Shown in pieces: positions 51,251 through 59,004 of a DNA stretch of 64,000 bases. Position numbers and translations under genes: made by a program. Below the pieces are notes generated by a model. That model did no database searches, had not been told where the DNA came from, and saw only the letters and a program-made list of their open reading frames with translations. Source of the DNA: Agromyces sp. Leaf222 (lineage in GTDB: Bacteria; Actinomycetota; Actinomycetes; Actinomycetales; Microbacteriaceae); NCBI RefSeq assembly GCF_001421565.1, contig NZ_LMKQ01000001.1, forward strand, positions 493,277 to 557,276, written 5' to 3'. Numbering within the stretch: the first letter of the stretch is position 1; the number at the start of each line of letters is the position of its first letter.

Positions 51251-51304
51251 GTGACGCGTCACGCCGAAGTGGCACAACGTGTCATGCAGGCGTAGCGTGT
51301 TGTG
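51251..51304. promoter_or_regulatory. TetR operator candidates and SDR promoter
   Basis: GTGACGCGTCAC (51251-51262) is a perfect 12-bp palindrome about 30 bp upstream of the TetR leaderless promoter. CACAAC (51273-51278) and GTTGTG (51299-51304) form an inverted repeat that spans TAGCGT (51293-51298), a plausible -10 box of the rightward SDR gene. I infer that TetR binding here controls both genes. Confidence 0.6.
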
Positions 51305-51336
51305 AAATCACCATCGGACTCGAAAGGTCGCCAGCA

Positions 51337-52122
51337 ATGAACCGCTACGAAGGTCGCCGCGCACTCGTCACCGGAGGAGGGTCCGGCATCGGCCAGGCCA
51401 CCGTCCTCCGCATCCTCGCCGAAGGCGGCACGGTCGTCGCCGCCGACGTGAGCGAGGCCGGCCTCGCCGACACCGTTGCGAAGGCCGGTGGCACCGGCAC
51501 GCGCCTCACCACCGTCGTCGTGAACATCTCCGACGAGACATCCGTTCGCGAGGGCGTGGCCGCGGCCGTCGCCGCGCTCGGCGGACTCGACGTGCTCGTG
51601 AACGCCGCCGGCATCCTGCGCTCCTCGCACACCCACGAGACGACCCTCGAGCAGTTCCGGCAGGTCATCGACGTGAACCTCGTCGGCACGTTCCTCATGA
51701 TCCGCGAGTCGATCCCCGCGCTGCTCGAGGGCAACGGCTCCGCCGTCGTGAACTTCAGCTCCACGTCGGCGGCGTTCGCGCACCCGTACATGTCGGCCTA
51801 CGCGGCCAGCAAGGGCGGCGTGCAGTCCATGACCCACGCACTCGCGGCCGAGTACGCGAAGCAGGGCATCCGTTTCAACTCGGTGCAGCCGGGCTCGATC
51901 TCGTCGGGCATGACCGACGGATCCGGCGAGAGCAAGCAGAGCCAGGGCCCGGGCCTTCCCGCCGACGCCGACTTCGGCCTGTTCATGAAGCTCGCCCCCG
52001 CCATCACGCAGGGCTTCGCCGGACCCGAGGCCGTCGCCGGCGTCGTCGCGATGCTCGCGAGCGATGACGGCGCGTTCGTCACGGGCACCGAGGTGCGGAT
52101 CGACGGCGGCACGCACTTCTGA
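51337..52122 (+). CDS. Short-chain dehydrogenase/reductase
   Basis: The protein is 261 residues. The cofactor motif is TGGGSGIG (about 11-18), NNAG-type motif VNAAG, catalytic Ser in NFSSTSA and YAASKGG. VRIDGGTHF is the usual SDR end. The acidic residue after beta-2 (VVAADVSEA) suggests NAD rather than NADP. The substrate is unknown. AAAGG lies about ten nt before ATG 51337. Probably repressed by the divergent TetR protein. A palindrome-rich terminator zone follows. Confidence 0.93.
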   Translation: MNRYEGRRALVTGGGSGIGQATVLRILAEGGTVVAADVSEAGLADTVAKAGGTGTRLTTVVVNISDETSVREGVAAAVAALGGLDVLVNAAGILRSSHTHETTLEQFRQVIDVNLVGTFLMIRESIPALLEGNGSAVVNFSSTSAAFAHPYMSAYAASKGGVQSMTHALAAEYAKQGIRFNSVQPGSISSGMTDGSGESKQSQGPGLPADADFGLFMKLAPAITQGFAGPEAVAGVVAMLASDDGAFVTGTEVRIDGGTHF

Positions 52123-52135
52123 GCCGGTCGGCGGC

Positions 52136-52243
52136 GCCTGATCCGGAGGGACGTGCCGGATCAGGCGAACGTCTGATCAGGCGAAGGTCGCCGGCTCAGG
52201 ACGGATCACGCGATTCCATCCTGATCCGGCGTCCTTCGCCTGA
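52136..52243. repeat. Dense cluster of inverted repeats between convergent genes; includes terminator
   Basis: GCCTGATCCGG (52136-52146) pairs exactly with CCGGATCAGGC (52156-52166) around nine nt, a likely terminator for the SDR gene. In addition TCAGGCGAAGG (52177-52187) is complementary to CCTTCGCCTGA (52233-52243), and CGGATCA (52202-52208) to TGATCCG (52222-52228), which nests inside it. The word TCAGGCGAA recurs directly at 52161 and 52177. So the whole interval can fold into two or three stems. Confidence 0.75.
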
Positions 52244-52295
52244 ATCGCGTGCGATGCCGTGCGTGCGATGCCTTGCGTGGATGCGTGCGCGCGGG

Positions 52296-53036
52296 TCAGG
52301 CGGCGGCCTCGGCGCGCGACTCGATGCCGTCGAGGTAGTCGCCGAGCAGGGCTGCGGATGCCGCCTCCGCGCGAGGTCCGAGGTGCGCGCGCTCCGCACG
52401 CAGCTGTGCGCTGGTGAGCCCGTACGCGGGCAGCTCGTCGCCCCAAGCCGTGAGCCAGTCCTCGTGGATGCGGGCCGTGACCTCGGGGTGGAACTGCACA
52501 GCGAGCAGCCACTCGCCCCGGCGGAACGCCTGGTTCGCGTACTGGTCGCTGGAGGCGAGCCGCTCGACGCCCTCTGGCAGGTCGAACGTGTCGCCGTGCC
52601 ACTGCACGGCCGGCACGCCGGCGAAGTGTCGAACGGGGGAATCGGAACCAGCCGCGGTCGGCGTGACCTCGAGCCAGCCGACCTCCTTGCGCTCGCCGGG
52701 GTAGACGTTCGCGCCGAGCGCCGCGGCGAGCATCTGCGCGCCGAGGCAGACGCCGAAGATCGGCGCCTCGGCCTCGATGCGCGTGCGCAGCAGCCGGAGC
52801 TCGTCGGCGAGGTAGGGGTAGCGGTCGGTCTCGTAGGCGCCCTCTTCACCGCCGAGCACGACGACGAGGTCGGCGGCCAGCGGATCGAGCGCCGCGACAT
52901 CCGTCACCGGCGCGTCGATCGTGACGACCTCGTAGCCGTGCGCCTCGAGCGTGGGCCCCAGGTTGCCGAGGCCGATGGCGGAGTCGTGCCGCAGCACGAG
53001 GGCGGTGCGTCGGGCGGATGCCGCGGCATCCGTCAT
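52296..53036 (-). CDS. Class I glutamine amidotransferase-like protein
   Basis: The protein is 246 residues. The catalytic triad is visible: C97 in FGVCLGAQML, H184 and E186 in AVQFHPEV. The oxyanion segment LGGEEGAYE is near 61. It resembles the stand-alone GuaA-type glutaminase proteins (some act in gamma-glutamyl or polyamine metabolism); no synthetase domain is attached. ATG 53036 overlaps the stop of the cation transporter gene (ATGA), so it is translated with it. A long open frame running upstream through the transporter is a shadow. Confidence 0.9.
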   Translation of the reverse strand: MTDAAASARRTALVLRHDSAIGLGNLGPTLEAHGYEVVTIDAPVTDVAALDPLAADLVVVLGGEEGAYETDRYPYLADELRLLRTRIEAEAPIFGVCLGAQMLAAALGANVYPGERKEVGWLEVTPTAAGSDSPVRHFAGVPAVQWHGDTFDLPEGVERLASSDQYANQAFRRGEWLLAVQFHPEVTARIHEDWLTAWGDELPAYGLTSAQLRAERAHLGPRAEAASAALLGDYLDGIESRAEAAA

Positions 53037-53995
53037 TCGAGGCCCTTGATGACGATGGCGTCGGTGGGCGGGGCGACCAGGTTGGGGTCGACCCAGACGT
53101 CGGGTTCGATGTAGATGACCCTGGCCGCGGGAACGGCCGTGCGGATGCGCTGCTCGATGACGTTCGTCGCGGCCGCGACCTCGAGCAGCGACTGGTCGGA
53201 CGCGAAGCCGAGCTTGGCAGCGACGAGCAGCTCGTCGGGGCCGAGGTAGAGGGTCTTCATGTGGATGATGCGCTCGATCTCGGGGCCGGCGGTGATGGCC
53301 TGCTCGATCTTGGCGACGTCGTCGTCGGTCGCGCCCTCGCCGACGAGGAGGGACTTCGTCTCGATGCCGAGCACGACGGCCACGACCACGAGGAGCGTGC
53401 CGATGAGGAGCGTGCCGATCGCGTCGAACGTCGGGTTGCCGGTGATCACGGTGAGCCCGACGGCGGCGAAGGCGAAGACGAGGCCGATCAGGGCCGCGAC
53501 GTCTTCGAGGAGCACGACGGGCAGCTCGGGCGCCTTCGCCCGGCGCACGAACTGGACCCAGCTCTGGCGACCGCGCACGTGGTTCGACTCCTTGACCGCG
53601 GTGCGCAGCGAGATGGATTCGAGCACGATCGCGATCGTGAGCACCAGCATCGGCAGCCAGGCGTTCTCGAGTTCGTGCGGGTGCGTCAGCTTGTCGATGC
53701 CCTCGTAGATCGAGAAGACGCCGCCGACCGAGAAGAGGATGATCGAGACGACGAAGGCATAGACGTAGCGCTCGCGGCCGTAGCCGAACGGGTGCTCCTT
53801 GTCGGCTGCCTTCTGCGCCTTGCGCCCGCCGAGCATGAGCAGCAACTGGTTGCCGGAGTCCGCGACCGAGTGGATGCCCTCGGCGAGCATCGATGCCGAT
53901 CCGGAGAAGAACCATGCGATGAACTTGGTGATGGCGATGCCGAGGTTCGCGAGGAATGCCGCGACGATCGCCTTGCTGCCGCCTGATGCGCTCAT
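53033..53995 (-). CDS. Cation diffusion facilitator (CDF) transporter
   Basis: The protein is 320 residues with six helices (ANLGIAITKFIAWFFSGS, AEGIHSVADSGNQLLLML, ERYVYAFVVSIILF...). Metal-site motifs HSVAD (TM2) and DVAAL (TM5) have the H..xD / D..xx pattern; the sequence resembles the SLC30A9-like CDF branch. The C-terminal cytoplasmic metal-binding domain follows. It would export Zn or another divalent metal against protons. Leaderless promoter TAGGAT (54007-54002 on this strand) shared as a palindrome with proC. Confidence 0.93.
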   Translation of the reverse strand: MSASGGSKAIVAAFLANLGIAITKFIAWFFSGSASMLAEGIHSVADSGNQLLLMLGGRKAQKAADKEHPFGYGRERYVYAFVVSIILFSVGGVFSIYEGIDKLTHPHELENAWLPMLVLTIAIVLESISLRTAVKESNHVRGRQSWVQFVRRAKAPELPVVLLEDVAALIGLVFAFAAVGLTVITGNPTFDAIGTLLIGTLLVVVAVVLGIETKSLLVGEGATDDDVAKIEQAITAGPEIERIIHMKTLYLGPDELLVAAKLGFASDQSLLEVAAATNVIEQRIRTAVPAARVIYIEPDVWVDPNLVAPPTDAIVIKGLE

Positions 53996-54001
53996 GGCCC
54001 A

Positions 54002-54011
54002 ATCCTAGGAT
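54002..54011. promoter_or_regulatory. Bidirectional promoter: both -10 boxes within one 10-bp palindrome
   Basis: ATCCTAGGAT is palindromic. Read rightward it contains TAGGAT (54006-54011), seven nt before the proC ATG; read leftward TAGGAT (54007-54002), six nt before the CDF transporter ATG. Both genes would give leaderless mRNAs starting at or next to their ATGs. RNA polymerase cannot occupy both hexamers at once, so the two genes should compete. Confidence 0.78.
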
Positions 54012-54018
54012 GGGATGC

Positions 54019-54870
54019 ATGCCTGATCGATCGCCCGTGACGCTGCCCACGATCGCCTTCCTCGGCGCCGGATCCATGGCCAAGGCCGTCCTGCACGGGC
54101 TGCTGCAGCCGGGCATCGAGATCGACGGCGGCATCCGCGCCACGAACCGGTCCGCGGCCAACGCGGCCGAGCTCGCGGAGCTCGACGGGGTCACGGCGTA
54201 CGCCACCGAGACGGATGCCGCGGCCAACCGCACGGCCGTCGCCGGGGCGAAGCTCGTGGTCGTCGCCGTGAAGCCCGCCATGGTGCCCGACCTGCTGCGC
54301 GAGATCGCCGATGCGCTCGAGCCCGACGCGGTCGTCGTGTCGGTCGCCGCGGGCGTCACCGTCGCCACCTTCGAGTCGCTGCTGCCGTCGACGGTCGCCG
54401 TGATCCGCTCGATGCCGAACACGCCGGCCCTCGTCGGCCGGGCGGTCACCGGGGTCGCCGCGGGCACGCGCTCGAGCGACGACGACCTCGCGCTCGCCGT
54501 GACCCTCTTCGAGACCGTCGGCGACGTGATCGTCGTGCCAGAGGAGCAGATCGACGCGCTCTCGACGATCTCGGGCTCCGGCCCCGCCTACGTCTTCTAC
54601 CTGATCGAGCAGCTCACCGCAGCCGCGGTCGGCAAGGGCTTCACGCCCGAGCAGGCGGCGCTCATGGTGCAGGGCACGTTCCGCGGCGCGAGCGAGCTGC
54701 TCGCGGCATCCGACGTCGACCCGACCGAGCTGCGTCGACGCGTCACGAGCCCCAAGGGCACGACCGAGCGGGCCGTCGCCGTGCTCGAGGGCGCCGGGCT
54801 CGAGCGCCTCTTCGACGAGGCGACGGATGCCGCGCTCGCTCGCGCCCGCGAGCTGGCGGCCGGGGCGTGA
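54019..54870 (+). CDS. proC: Pyrroline-5-carboxylate reductase
   Basis: The protein is 283 residues. The dinucleotide-binding motif FLGAGSMAKAV is at about 14-24, SMPNTPALVG near 137, and the C-terminal signature SGSGPAYVFYLIE and DPTELRRRVTSPKGTTERAV identify ProC. It makes proline from pyrroline-5-carboxylate using NAD(P)H. ATG 54019 is set by the -10 box seven nt upstream. The stop overlaps the start of a GH20 gene by four nt (GTGA), an unusual pairing. Confidence 0.96.
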   Translation: MPDRSPVTLPTIAFLGAGSMAKAVLHGLLQPGIEIDGGIRATNRSAANAAELAELDGVTAYATETDAAANRTAVAGAKLVVVAVKPAMVPDLLREIADALEPDAVVVSVAAGVTVATFESLLPSTVAVIRSMPNTPALVGRAVTGVAAGTRSSDDDLALAVTLFETVGDVIVVPEEQIDALSTISGSGPAYVFYLIEQLTAAAVGKGFTPEQAALMVQGTFRGASELLAASDVDPTELRRRVTSPKGTTERAVAVLEGAGLERLFDEATDAALARARELAAGA

Positions 54871-56264
54871 GCGACTCGTCCTCGTCTTCGTCTTCGTCGG
54901 TGCCGGTACCGGTCGCGGTCGCGCTCGCGCCGCTCGACTTCAGCGGCGAGCCGCGGTTCGCCTGGCGAGGGGTGATGCTCGACGTCGCACGGCACTTCCG
55001 GCCGCTGCCCGACCTGCTCCGCTTCGTCGACCTTCTCGCTGCGCACGGGCTCAACGTGCTGCAGCTGCACCTCACCGACGACCAGGGCTGGCGCTTCGAG
55101 GTGCGGGCGTATCCGCGGCTCGCCGAGGTCGGCGGACGCCGTTCGGAGTCCCAGCTCGGTCACGGCCCCGACTCGACGCTCGACGGCGTGCCGCATGAGG
55201 GCTCGTACACGCAGCACGACCTGCGCGAGCTCGTCGCGTATGCGGCCGCCCGCGGCATCCGGGTGGTGCCGGAGGTCGACGTGCCGGGGCACGCGAAGGC
55301 CGTCCTCGCCGCGTATCCCGAGTTCGGCGTCGGCGACGTCGAGGCCGTGCGGGCGCGCAACCTCGAGCCGTGGACGCGGTACGGCATCAACGACGAGGTG
55401 CTGAACGTCGAAGAGTCCACGCTCGCCTTCGTGTTCGAGGTCTTCGACGAGCTGTGCGACGTGTTCGACTCCGACGTTGTCGGGTTCGGCGGCGACGAGG
55501 TGCGCAAGCAGCGCTGGGCCGACGACCAGCGCACGCAGGAGCTCATGGCCGAGCGCGGGGTCGCCACCGAGGAGGAGCTCCAGGCGTGGTTCCTCGCGCA
55601 GGTCGCCGGGCACCTCGCCGCTCGCGGCCGACGGGTCATCGGGTGGGACGAGATGCTCGAGGGCTCGGGCGGTGGCGTCGGCGCCGGCGCTGGTGCCGGC
55701 GGTGCGGATGCCGCGGCATCCGTTCTTCCCGCCGATGCCGTCGTCGCGTCGTGGCGCGGGCCCGTCGGTGCCGAGCTCGGCGCGCGCCTCGGCCACGACG
55801 TGGTGCTCTGCCCCGACCTCTGGACCTACTTCGACTACCGGCAGTCGGATGCCGCGGACGAGCCGATCCCGGTCGGCACCGTGCTCTCGCTCGCCGACGT
55901 CGCGACGTTCGACCCCGTGCCCGCCGATGCGCCGACCACCCTGCGCGAGCGGGTCGTCGGCGTGCAGGCGAACGTCTGGACCGAGCACCTCGACAGCCGT
56001 GAGCGGCTCGACTACGCCGTGTTCCCGCGGCTCGGGGCCTTCGCCGAGGTGGCCTGGAACGGCGGCCCGCTCGACCGGGCCTCGTTCGAGGCCCGCCTGC
56101 CGGCCTACCTCGCGTGGCTCGACGAGCAGGGCGTCGACGCCCGCCCGCTCGACGGCCCCCGCCCAGACCAGCAGCGGCCCGGCGTGCCCGGCGCGCCCCG
56201 CGACCGGGCGTCGCGCATCGCCGAGCTCGAGGAGCTGACCGCGACCCTGCGCCGTTCCAGCTGA
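54867..56264 (+). CDS. Beta-N-acetylhexosaminidase, glycoside hydrolase family 20, cytoplasmic
   Basis: The protein is 465 residues. After a Ser/Pro/Val-rich lead (1-20) the catalytic barrel begins RFAWRGVMLDVARHFRP, with LHLTDDQGWRFE, and the catalytic Asp-Glu pair D210-E211 in GFGGDEV. NVWTEHLDSRERLDYAVFPRLGAFAEVAW closes the active site. The usual GH20b domain before the barrel and a signal peptide are missing, so this acts inside the cell on imported GlcNAc-containing oligosaccharides or wall fragments. A Gly/Ala-rich insertion (GVGAGAGAGGADAAA) lies around residue 275. Coupled to proC by a 4-nt overlap. Confidence 0.93.
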   Translation: MSDSSSSSSSSVPVPVAVALAPLDFSGEPRFAWRGVMLDVARHFRPLPDLLRFVDLLAAHGLNVLQLHLTDDQGWRFEVRAYPRLAEVGGRRSESQLGHGPDSTLDGVPHEGSYTQHDLRELVAYAAARGIRVVPEVDVPGHAKAVLAAYPEFGVGDVEAVRARNLEPWTRYGINDEVLNVEESTLAFVFEVFDELCDVFDSDVVGFGGDEVRKQRWADDQRTQELMAERGVATEEELQAWFLAQVAGHLAARGRRVIGWDEMLEGSGGGVGAGAGAGGADAAASVLPADAVVASWRGPVGAELGARLGHDVVLCPDLWTYFDYRQSDAADEPIPVGTVLSLADVATFDPVPADAPTTLRERVVGVQANVWTEHLDSRERLDYAVFPRLGAFAEVAWNGGPLDRASFEARLPAYLAWLDEQGVDARPLDGPRPDQQRPGVPGAPRDRASRIAELEELTATLRRSS

Positions 56265-56296
56265 CCCGCTTCCGACGTCACGGGCAGTGAGAGTGG

Positions 56297-56971
56297 TCAG
56301 CCTCGGTACCACTCCTCGTCGATCGCCGACAGCCTCGACGGCATCGCCTCGGCGCCGAGGCCGAAGAAGCGCTGGAAGCTCATCATGAGCGGACGCCAGC
56401 GACGGGGGTCGACGCGATTCGGGTGCCCCGACATCCGCAGCCGCTCGAGCACGTGCACCCTCGTGACCTCGATCTCGAAGGCGATGACGTCGGCGCTGCC
56501 GGGGTCGGTCACGCCGTCGAGCGGATGCATCGCCCGCACGCGGCCCTCGACGTGCACCGGGAACTCGGCGATCCGGGGCGGGGCGACGGTCTCGGATGCG
56601 AGCCGGTGCACGCCCGCCGCGCGGAACTTGTCGCGCACGTGCCGATAGCCGGCCGATGCCTTGCGCGCCGAGACCGGATCGCGACCCGTCGTGAGGGCCA
56701 GTCGATCGACCGCGTCGACCTCCGACACGGAGGGGAGGTTGATGACGAGCTCGCCGGTGGCGAGGAGGTTGCGGCCGGTCTGGCTCCTGGCCGCGACGCC
56801 GACCATCGCCGTCTGGCCGAGCCACCACACCGACGAGTTCGGCGCCAGGTTCGGATGCCCGTCCGCGTCGACGGTCGACAGCAGTGCGACCGGCGTGCCG
56901 AAGTAGAGGATCGCCGGTGAGATCGCGACGTGGCGTCGCGCGGATGGAACGAGGGTGCTGACGTCGCCCAC
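56297..56971 (-). CDS. Flavin-reductase-like flavoprotein
   Basis: The protein is 224 residues. The fold pattern (AILYFGTPVALLSTVDADGHPNLAPNSSVWWLGQTAMVGVAARSQTGRNLLATGELVINLP) is that of flavin-reductase-like, FMN-binding split-barrel proteins. The P..L.ST.D..G..N.AP.S motif contacts FMN. It may reduce FMN or act on an organic nitro or quinone compound. GTG 56971 is supported by GGCGGACC upstream; it lies 34 bp past the GH20 gene, pointing the other way. Confidence 0.86.
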   Translation of the reverse strand: MGDVSTLVPSARRHVAISPAILYFGTPVALLSTVDADGHPNLAPNSSVWWLGQTAMVGVAARSQTGRNLLATGELVINLPSVSEVDAVDRLALTTGRDPVSARKASAGYRHVRDKFRAAGVHRLASETVAPPRIAEFPVHVEGRVRAMHPLDGVTDPGSADVIAFEIEVTRVHVLERLRMSGHPNRVDPRRWRPLMMSFQRFFGLGAEAMPSRLSAIDEEWYRG

Positions 56972-57217
56972 GGGGTCCGCCTTCCTGGGTCGGGGTTCCA
57001 GCGTCGCGCCTCGGCGCCTCGGCGGCTCGCGGGTTCCGGACCTCGCGTTCCGATCGCCGTCGCCGCCCGCCGCGCCGTTCCGGCCGGGCCCGGCGATCGA
57101 TCCGTCTCGAAGCGGTGGGTATTTCGTGCCGGATGTCGATTTTCGGAGGGTCTTCTCGTCACCATGGTGTGACGGACCTCGTCACGGACTGCAAGGGCGT
57201 AGACCCAAGGAGAGATC

Positions 57218-57607
57218 ATGACCGACACCTACCTGTACCTGATCCACGAACCGGACTGGGATTCCGATGCGTTCCTCGGCGGCGGCACGGGCGTGCCCGG
57301 CGGAGAGCCCCACAACAACTTCGCGGAGCACCGCGTGTTCCAGGAGGCCGTCGAACGCCTCGGCGCCCGCATCGTCGGGGCCTCCGCCCTGCAGAACGCA
57401 CGGCACGGCGGCCGCGTGACGCCCGGCGCGGGCGACCGCGTCGAGACGGACGCGGTCTACTCCGACGGGCCGTACCCCGACACGAGCGAGGTCGTGTCCG
57501 GGTACTACGTCGTCGAGACCGACGACGAGTCGCTCGCCCGTCGCATCGCCGCGCTCGTGCCGACCGGCGGCCACATCGAGTGGCGCAAGGTGTTCCCGAT
57601 CTCGTGA
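57218..57607 (+). CDS. YCII/DGPF-domain protein linked to ECF42-type sigma factor
   Basis: The protein is 129 residues. TYLYLIHEPDWDSDAF, GARIVGASALQNA and DGPYPDTSEVVSGYYVVETDDESLARRIAALVPTGGHIEWRKVFPI match DGPF/YCII-type small proteins; the DGPY is the family motif (usually DGPF). These are commonly encoded beside ECF42 sigma factors, though their biochemical role is uncertain. AAGGAGAG lies six nt before ATG 57218. GTGA overlap with the sigma factor gene couples their translation. Confidence 0.9.
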   Translation: MTDTYLYLIHEPDWDSDAFLGGGTGVPGGEPHNNFAEHRVFQEAVERLGARIVGASALQNARHGGRVTPGAGDRVETDAVYSDGPYPDTSEVVSGYYVVETDDESLARRIAALVPTGGHIEWRKVFPIS

Positions 57608-58911
57608 CCGATCCGATCGCCGACCTGGGTGAGGACTTCGTCGAAGCCTGGCCGCGGATCGTGCGCGCGTTGGCGGCCTTCACCGGCAGCCTCGACGATG
57701 CGCAGGAGTACGCGGCCGAGGCGATCGCACGAGCCGTCGCCCAGGCCGGCGGCGACGGGCGCCCGCTCGGGTCGCTCGCCGCGTGGTGCACCGCCGTCGG
57801 CAAGCGGGCGTGGATCGACGACCGGCGGCGTGCGGCCGTCGAGCAGCGGCACGTGCAGAGCCTGGCTGGCGACCTCGCGGGCGCGCTGCGGCAGGGCGTC
57901 GCCGACCCGGATGCCTCGTCCGTGACATCCGCTCGCGATCGGCCCGTCGCGGACGCCCTCGACGACCGGGTCGCGCTGCTGTTCGTGGCGTGCGACCCGG
58001 CGCTCACCGAGCAGGCGAGGCTCGTGCTCGCGCTGCGGGTGGTGTGCGGGCTCGACGTGCCGCGCATCGCGGCGCACCTCGGCATCCAGCCGTCTGCTGC
58101 AGCAGCCCGTCTCACGAGGGCGAAGCGCGCGCTCGCCGAGGCCCGCGGGCGCTTCCACGTGCCGGAGGCGCCCGAGCGCCGCGTGCGGCTGCCCGTCGTG
58201 CTCGCGAGCGTGGCCGGCATGTTCACCGTCGCGCACCGCGACGTGCTCGACCCCCGGAGCCCGCTCGACGACCTCGGCCGCCAGGCGCTCTCGATCGCCG
58301 ACGCGCTCGTCGCCGAGTACCCCGACGACCCCGAGGTGCGCGGGCTCCGCGCCGTGGTGCGACTCGGTCTTGCCCGGCGCCCCGGCCGCCTCGACGCCGA
58401 CGGCGCCGCGCTGCCGCTCGACGAGGTCGACCGGAGCCGATGGGACCGGCGGCTCGTTGAGGCCGGCCTCGACGACGCGGCGGCTGCGGCCGACCGCGGC
58501 GACGGGCGGTTCGTGCTCGAGGCCGCGATCGCCGGCCTGCACACCTCGGCACCGAGCTTCGCCGAGACCGACTGGAACCGCGTCGTCGCTTTCTACGGCG
58601 CGCTCGAGCGCGTCTGGGGCTCGCCGTCGGTCACGGCCGGACGCCTCGCCGCCGAGCTGCACCGCAGCCTGCTCGCGCCGGAGTCGGGGGAGCGCACGGC
58701 GGCGCTGCGCGGCATCCAGGTCGACCTGCAGGCGCTCGCCGACGGCTCCGCACCGTATGCGGCCCTCGACGCGAGCCTCGCACTCGCGGACCTCGCCTGG
58801 CGCACCGGACGACGCGAACAGGCGGCCGCGGAGTACGCGCGCCTCGCGGGCGTCGTGTCGACCGAGCCCGTTCGCCGGTTCTGCCTCGGGCGCGCGGGCG
58901 CCGCGCACTGA
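57604..58911 (+). CDS. ECF42-group sigma factor with C-terminal TPR-like extension
   Basis: The protein is 435 residues from GTG 57604, overlapping the YCII stop. Sigma region 2 is near 1-75 (DFVEAWPRIVRALAAFTGSLDDAQEYAAEAIARAVAQ) and region 4 near 120-180 (LVLALRVVCGLDVPRIAAHLGIQPSAAAARLTRAKRALAE). The remaining 240 residues are helical and repeat-like (the DUF6596/TPR extension of ECF42), which replaces an anti-sigma factor in that group. The ECF42-DGPF linkage is documented in actinobacteria. It probably directs transcription of its own operon. The frame is open upstream but that part is noncoding. Confidence 0.9.
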   Translation: MTDPIADLGEDFVEAWPRIVRALAAFTGSLDDAQEYAAEAIARAVAQAGGDGRPLGSLAAWCTAVGKRAWIDDRRRAAVEQRHVQSLAGDLAGALRQGVADPDASSVTSARDRPVADALDDRVALLFVACDPALTEQARLVLALRVVCGLDVPRIAAHLGIQPSAAAARLTRAKRALAEARGRFHVPEAPERRVRLPVVLASVAGMFTVAHRDVLDPRSPLDDLGRQALSIADALVAEYPDDPEVRGLRAVVRLGLARRPGRLDADGAALPLDEVDRSRWDRRLVEAGLDDAAAAADRGDGRFVLEAAIAGLHTSAPSFAETDWNRVVAFYGALERVWGSPSVTAGRLAAELHRSLLAPESGERTAALRGIQVDLQALADGSAPYAALDASLALADLAWRTGRREQAAAEYARLAGVVSTEPVRRFCLGRAGAAH

Positions 58912-58947
58912 CTGCGGGCTGCGGGGCTGTCGGGCTGTCAGGCGCGT

Positions 58948-58980
58948 GGTCTCGAGACGCTCCTGCGTCGCTCCTCGACC
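58948..58980. repeat. Dispersed palindromic element (REP-like), copy 2
   Basis: The unit begins GGTCTCGAGACGCTCCTGCG and ends CTCCTCGACC (58948-58980); GGTCTCGAGACG itself includes a GTCTCGAGAC palindrome. A diverged second half follows to about 59005 (TCGCTCCTGCGTCGCTACGCGACC) and runs into the end of the rlmC gene. It resembles the copies at 40326-40398 and 60783-60818. Confidence 0.75.
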
Positions 58981-59004
58981 GACGAGGGGGTCGCTCCTGC
59001 GTCG

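Noticed and set aside
52296..54467. One long minus-strand frame appearing to fuse a glutamine amidotransferase to an unknown N-terminus
   Set aside because: The upstream two-thirds is out of frame with the CDF transporter and antisense to proC. The true start is ATG 53036 in the ATGA overlap.
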